Source: Amorphochlora amoebiformis (Eukaryota > Cercozoa > Chlorarachniophyceae). Taken from it: a stretch of DNA of 64,000 bases. How positions within the stretch are numbered: position 1 is the first letter of the stretch; each line of letters opens with the position of its first letter. The DNA lies in the NCBI GenBank assembly GCA_054601695.1, contig BAAHQB010000244.1:186001-250000 (forward strand). Direction: 5' to 3'. Of the stretch, positions 43,219 through 64,000 are shown piece after piece. Both the position numbers and the translations under genes were made by a program. The notes beneath the pieces are model-generated. The model saw only the letters and a program-made list of their open reading frames with translations. It was not told the origin of the DNA and searched no databases.

Positions 43219-43386
43219 GAATAAGTAGATGGTCGGGAGAATAGGTAGGGCAGAATTGGGAGGGCGATTAGAGAGAGGGAAGGAAGGAAAGAAATTCCGC
43301 GTGTTGCGTTGGAAAGTTTCAGATTTTGAAATAAGAACAAAAAGTATATGTTGCGAAGTAAATCCATATTTTTGGTAGGATTTTCC
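43219..43386 (-). CDS. Candidate minus-strand exon
   Basis: A perfect-looking acceptor (TTTCTTTCCCCCTCAG) precedes a 168-nt open frame starting [16 protein letters not shown], and GTACTAATCC follows. The phase (0/0) fits gene G upstream, so it may belong to that gene. The second half is CT-rich and could instead be intron, so the coding status is doubtful. Confidence 0.3.
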
Positions 43387-43514
43387 CTGAGGGGGAAAGA
43401 AAGTCAGGGCAGACAGCCGTATGTCCCCAACAGGTTGCAGATATGTATATATATCTATATATATATATATATATATATAGATATATATATATATATTACA
43501 CACATGAATATATG

Positions 43515-43618
<104 letters not shown>

Positions 43619-43660
43619 ACACATATATATATATATGTAAAAATATATTATGCACATATC

Positions 43661-43696
<36 letters not shown>

Positions 43697-43726
43697 GTAA
43701 AAGTATATACATATATGTATATTATA

Positions 43727-43761
<35 letters not shown>

Positions 43762-43842
43762 TATATATATGTATATCTATATATATGTATATATAATATA
43801 TATATGTAATACAATACTGTGATAAATCATCCTGCGTTTATA

Positions 43843-43909
<67 letters not shown>

Positions 43910-44020
43910 CATATATATATATATATATATTGTCATGTATAATATATATATATATATATATTGTCATATATAATATATATATATATTGTCATATATAATA
44001 CATATATATATACGTATATG

Positions 44021-44084
<64 letters not shown>

Positions 44085-44704
44085 TCTTTATACATGTATA
44101 AGGGGATCGAGCCAACGCAACTTCAGCCTGAGCCGTAGTATAGTACCTGATTAATATCACTATGTTAGCTGTACTAGACTTTGTATAGGGTGGTTCTTGA
44201 TACATGTATGAATGAAATATAAATTTATGAATTCACTGGAGCCAAACCTACGACTCGAAGCAGACCCATCCCGTTAGACATTTTAATTATACTACTGTTG
44301 TAATACATACTACATCTAGTACAGATGCATTAGAGTCATCAGTGACTCATCACCCGAGTTTTAGAATTACGGACAAGATTCCACTTCAGCTTCTATCTTC
44401 TAATAGTCGAGCTACGTAGTAAACAGTTCTAGACATAGGACTTCTATAGCAGTTTTAGTATTAATGGCATGAGAGTCGCATGACATACCAAATTCCTAGG
44501 AATCCGACGCGACCAACTACCAGCAATGGCAATTATGATGATGTTTGTAGATCTCATACACAAATTTGAATGACTTAATCAACTTTGACAACCGTGATGG
44601 AAACTTAAAACGAACTAAGTGTAGGATCCGTAGTAATACCGTGAGTCTATTGAGTATCGTATACTAGATTGATAATCTGAATTCCTTACGCATCGTTAAC
44701 TTAC

Positions 44705-45076
44705 CACTGACTCGATTCCAACTACATCATTTGAATATATTTCCGGGGTTGATCTGAAGTATTGGTGGGTGGTCAGGAAAATTGCAAGCATTCCAATATC
44801 TTGGGCAGCTAATCTCAGCTTTTTTTATATCGAAAGATTACCTCCATGGAGCCCTTCGACAACAAAGTTGGGAGACCTGGGACATATGCGACCTGAAAAA
44901 TGTATGCATTCGTCAATATTGAGTTCATAATTCGCGTATGTTTAGTGGTGTGCCTTCTGCAATCCCTTGAGAACTGAGGCTTGCGTATCTAGTTCAACTA
45001 GCATGGTTCCCGTCTTGGTTTCTTCTATTAGTTTGGCGTATGCCTTGTCACCTTTGTAAATGTAATATCTTAGCAT
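44705..45076 (-). CDS. Gene G: N-terminal exons, unrecognised
   Basis: Minus-strand exons 45076-45052 (ATG, MLRYYIYK), 44892-44842 (RICPRSPNFVVEGLHG) and 44808-44705 (AAQDIGMLAIFLTTHQYF and on to NDVVGIESV) join in frame over 60 codons. Phases are 1 and 1, and the last donor is a strong GTAAGT. The second intron would be only 33 nt, the shortest in the window. The exons lie in a 950-bp island (44,100-45,060) with balanced base composition and no TA array. I do not recognise the product. The 3' part was not resolved. The 44,100-44,700 stretch shows several GT and AG candidates but no frame that I trust. Confidence 0.45.
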
Positions 45077-45129
45077 CTTTGTATGAATGTAGATATATGT
45101 TCTACGTACATACATATATGTGTATTGTA

Positions 45130-45164
<35 letters not shown>

Positions 45165-45233
45165 TGTATTTGTAAATAGATACATGCATTGTATATATTT
45201 ATATATGTATACGTATATTATATATATATATAC

Positions 45234-45280
<47 letters not shown>

Positions 45281-45426
45281 GTAAATATACATATTATATG
45301 TCGATATATAAATGTAACATGAAGTATAAATCATGTATATGCATACGTACATATATTACATTTTATGTTCACGAAAAAAAATATCCATATGATTAAGCCC
45401 GACCTTACCCTACTCGACGCCATAAT

Positions 45427-45557
45427 CCTAACCCTAACCCTAACCGAGTCAATGGCCATCGGACTATGACATGCTGAATAACCTGATCCTAACCATAACC
45501 CTAACCCTAACCCTAATCCTTTACCCTAACCCTAACCCTAACCCTAACCCTAACCAC
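45427..45557. repeat. CCCTAA arrays with a core element
   Basis: Short CCCTAA arrays at 45,427-45,443 and 45,487-45,557 flank a core element at about 45,444-45,487 (GAGTCAATGGCCATCGGACT then ATGACATGCTGAATAACCTG). It lies between the start of gene G and the end of the SPFH gene. Confidence 0.9.
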
Positions 45558-45618
45558 AGGGTCGAGAGAATGAATAGACAGCTAGGTATGAATTGGCGAG
45601 GGAAAACAGTAGCAGCTT

Positions 45619-54536
<8,918 letters not shown>

Positions 54537-54700
54537 CTGAGATTTCCAAACAATAACTAAATTTAAATCCTCCTAAAGCCATCCATTTGAGCTCTAGTAG
54601 CATCTTAGGGATTAGGCTTCAGAGCTATACTATTACGGTATATTTACACATGTATATATGTATGTATATATATATATATACTAGATATATATATATATGT

Positions 54701-54752
<52 letters not shown>

Positions 54753-54974
54753 GTACGCGTGATATCGCATATTTATACATACATTGTACAGATATATATG
54801 TGTATCATGGTTTACGGTCAAGGATATGAGGCTAGGGTTACATACTTGATCGAGATTAGCTAGGGTATACTTAAATAGGGGTAATAGGTTAAGTCAGATA
54901 AAAAGTATGGATTAAAGGGATAGGAATAGGGCAGATATTAGGTGGACGTAAAAGGATAGGGGTAGATGTTAGGT

Positions 54975-55342
54975 TTAAGTAGGAGGATTAGGGTAGAAAA
55001 TAGTGGACCAGCAACACCAGCCTATTTTTGAAGAACAGCTGCCTGGAGGAGTTGGTAAGGGAATGAGTGAATGTGTATATGTATGACATTGTGTGAATGT
55101 AAAAATATAGGAAAAAAGAATACATATATATTTATATATACATACATATATATTATACATACTACATATATATATATATATATACATACACATGCATATA
55201 TATATATATATATGCAAAAGTATATGTATATTTGTGTGTATGGATATGCATATGTATGAGTAGTTTATATACGTATGTTAATGTGAACATTGACACTTAT
55301 GTAACATAATATGAATAGTAATGTTACATACATAATTATATA

Positions 55343-55384
<42 letters not shown>

Positions 55385-55469
55385 TTATGTATATATATAT
55401 AAACATGATATATATATATATATGTAATATAATGGTACAGAGGATCATGTATATTATGTATAAAATATG

Positions 55470-55504
<35 letters not shown>

Positions 55505-55531
55505 CACATGCATGCCTACGCATGCATATAT

Positions 55532-55590
<59 letters not shown>

Positions 55591-55591
55591 C

Positions 55592-55632
<41 letters not shown>

Positions 55633-55716
55633 TTATATTATACATAATATATATACATAATTTCTACGTGCATGTATATATACAGCTGTACGCTATATCA
55701 CCATAGACATACATAC

Positions 55717-55750
<34 letters not shown>

Positions 55751-55892
55751 CAAATATAAATATATATATATATATATATAATATATATATATATATATTA
55801 TATAATATGTCAATACAACCGGGCTGAATTAGGTTCGGAATTTTGGCTTCTTCGACAGGCCTATTTAGCAATCATACTGTCAACGTAGATCC

Positions 55893-55933
<41 letters not shown>

Positions 55934-56125
55934 GTATATATACATATATATACAATACATATATGTGCGTGTATGTGTGTATAAATGTACATGAAACACA
56001 TATTAATCTCTATTCTCTTATTTACACAACACATATTTACCTCTATACTCTTATTTAAATATTATATATATATATATATACATATATATATTATATGTAT
56101 ATATATGTATATATATATATATATG

Positions 56126-56190
<65 letters not shown>

Positions 56191-56472
56191 ATATGTGTAT
56201 ATATATATATATATATGTTATATAAGAGTATATATGCATATATATATATATATATTGTATGTAGGTTGCAATATATATGTATATATATATATATATATAT
56301 ATTATATACACGAATCTCACTAACATTAATATGTAAATATTTATGCATGCTATATGTAAAATATACCTATGATATGTATTATATGTAAAGTAAAATATTA
56401 CGAAATAGAAAATGTTTCTGTACGAGTAAATGTATTTCTTGAGCTTCTGCGGAAGTTGAATGAGCATGTCTG

Positions 56473-56529
<57 letters not shown>

Positions 56530-56571
56530 AATACAGACAAGGTTTTCTATAAATAAATATCTGTATAAATA

Positions 56572-56622
<51 letters not shown>

Positions 56623-56734
56623 TGTGTGTGTGTGTGTGTTGTGTGTGTGTGTCAGTGTGAGTATATCGTAAAATCACAGTTTATGTTCACATATAAATGT
56701 GCAAATGTTACACTTACATAATTATATAAATACC

Positions 56735-56785
<51 letters not shown>

Positions 56786-57605
56786 GAATAAAGATGTATA
56801 CATATATACATATATATACATACTTATATACACACACACATATATATTTATATGTATATATGTTTATATATGTATATATGTCTGATTACCAAATATGAGT
56901 TATTTTACTCTCATTTATACCTATATTTATGATATTCATGCAATAACCGCATAAATATTTTTGTATCGGTGACCTTAAATTATACCATTGTCACATGCTT
57001 GGATAAATATAAATAAATATCATGCAAAATATACATCCATATACATTCAAAGTACGTAGAATATGTTTATATTTTCATTTATATATGTCTACGTACATAT
57101 AAAACATATAAACTCATGTATCTATCCTCACCATTATCCAGGTCCGTAGATTTAGGCTGACCCAAACCCAAGCCCAACATTCCCCCGTACAAACACCCAA
57201 ACAAGAATCAAACAAACAGTTGTCAGGAGTACACAGCAATCGCAAACCCTGAGCCAAAAGCAAAAACCAGATTCTTTCCAAATAAACTCATTTAACAAAT
57301 TGAATGAAGATCACCTCTCTGGCAATCATCTTGATATCGTTGGAACGCTTCATATCACGTCGGGAGGGTCGGAGGTTCACTCGGGTAAACCGGAAGGATG
57401 GCGGGTAAACTCCTGATTTGTGGTTAGGTTTTGCTCCATATGCCGCGATAATAATGTTTAATTTCTCATAAGAACTTCCTTATTTAAGATATTCATATAT
57501 ATGTCCAATACTCTTCAATATTGGATATCTAATAATATCTGAGACCTGATATCCGATATATCTGATATCCTCGGATGGATACCGACCCTTCCGAGCCGAG
57601 CGCAT
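54975..57605 (-). CDS. Gene F: small unrecognised protein, about 98 residues
   Basis: Minus-strand exons 57605-57587 (ATG, MRSARK), 57412-57315, 57156-57132, 56469-56424, 55860-55820 and 55042-54975 (TAA) join in one frame of 99 codons with every phase agreeing (1, 0, 1, 2, 1). The product is basic at the N-terminus ([20 protein letters not shown], then [12 protein letters not shown]). The middle reads [15 protein letters not shown] and [14 protein letters not shown]. The tail is Cys/Trp-rich ([18 protein letters not shown]). I do not recognise the family. The first exon could also begin at an acceptor at 57,634 in the same frame, which would add PGNARRQSF upstream. It is transcribed away from the FAD oxidoreductase and sits head-to-tail behind the SPFH gene start. 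Confidence 0.65.
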
Positions 57606-57651
57606 GAACGACTGCCGGCGTGCGTTTCCGGGCCTGAAGTAGAGGGCAAAA
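57606..57651. promoter_or_regulatory. 46-bp gap between divergent start codons
   Basis: Only 46 bp separate the ATG of gene F (minus) and the ATG of the FAD oxidoreductase (plus). If both starts are right, the promoters must overlap the neighbouring 5' exons. If gene F starts further upstream, its 5' exon overlaps the other gene on the opposite strand. Confidence 0.4.
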
Positions 57652-63938
<6,287 letters not shown>

Positions 63939-64000
63939 GTACATATATATATACATGCATACATGTAATTATAGGTAAAAATATATGTATATATATATAT

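Noticed and set aside
44440-44530. Minus-strand glycine-rich motif GRVGFLGIW resembling a dehydrogenase nucleotide-binding loop
   Set aside because: The frame meets stops within a few codons, key glycines are missing, and it does not join gene G in phase. Too weak to annotate.
55021-56473. Plus-strand exon chain ([39 protein letters not shown])
   Set aside because: Two of its three parts join in phase, but the third does not. The minus strand gives a complete chain with every phase matching (gene F).

Overview
This is nuclear DNA of an intron-rich eukaryote, most likely a protist or alga. Most of the window is (TA)n microsatellite. Short islands of ordinary composition sit inside it, together with arrays of the TTAGGG/CCCTAA telomere-type hexamer. 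Long open frames such as runs of YIYIY, LTLTLT or SLSLSL are translated microsatellite, not genes. The real genes are chains of small exons (often 20-100 nt) separated by introns of a few hundred to about 2,300 bp. I rebuilt them by hand from AG acceptors, GT donors, reading phase and protein-family signatures. No transcript or database evidence was available. One gene, a plastid-type FAD oxidoreductase, appears to begin with a signal peptide followed by a transit-peptide-like stretch. That would fit an alga with a complex (secondary) plastid, but this is inference.

Layout, left to right. Gene A (+, 5' end missing, to 5,521) is an unrecognised small protein. One minus-strand exon lies at 6,040-6,081. 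Gene B (+, about 7,688-20,277) encodes a 360-residue protein with a possible transglutaminase-like Cys-His-Asp core. Gene D (-, 22,391 to 21,312) and the last exon of gene C (+, ending 24,209) are unrecognised. A C2H2 zinc-finger gene runs on the minus strand from an ATG at 38,351 to at least 26,370, with at least 17 exons and eight complete fingers, each split by one or two introns. Divergent from it is a coiled-coil protein gene (+, 38,966-42,581). Gene G (-, from 45,076) has short exons and one 33-nt intron. A band-7/SPFH (flotillin/prohibitin superfamily) gene occupies 54,536 to 45,619 on the minus strand in 20 exons. Gene F (-, 57,605 to 54,975) encodes about 98 residues. An FAD-dependent oxidoreductase of the COG2509 type (+, 57,652 to beyond 63,938) starts only 46 bp from the gene F start codon and runs off the window.

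The most striking signal is not a gene. At about 19 exon borders the intron contains one to seven imperfect copies of the border itself: some 10-60 nt of exon plus its splice site. Copies of an acceptor edge lie upstream of the exon and copies of a donor edge lie downstream, all in the same orientation and separated by (TA)n or CCCTAA arrays. The introns therefore look as if they grew by repeated duplication of splice junctions with TA or telomeric DNA inserted between them. One case is caught inside an exon: a 27-bp in-frame TA insertion flanked by a 7-bp duplication in gene B. Other notable features are introns built almost wholly of telomeric hexamers, a roughly 45-bp sequence repeated inside those arrays, and very long CT tracts directly in front of acceptors.
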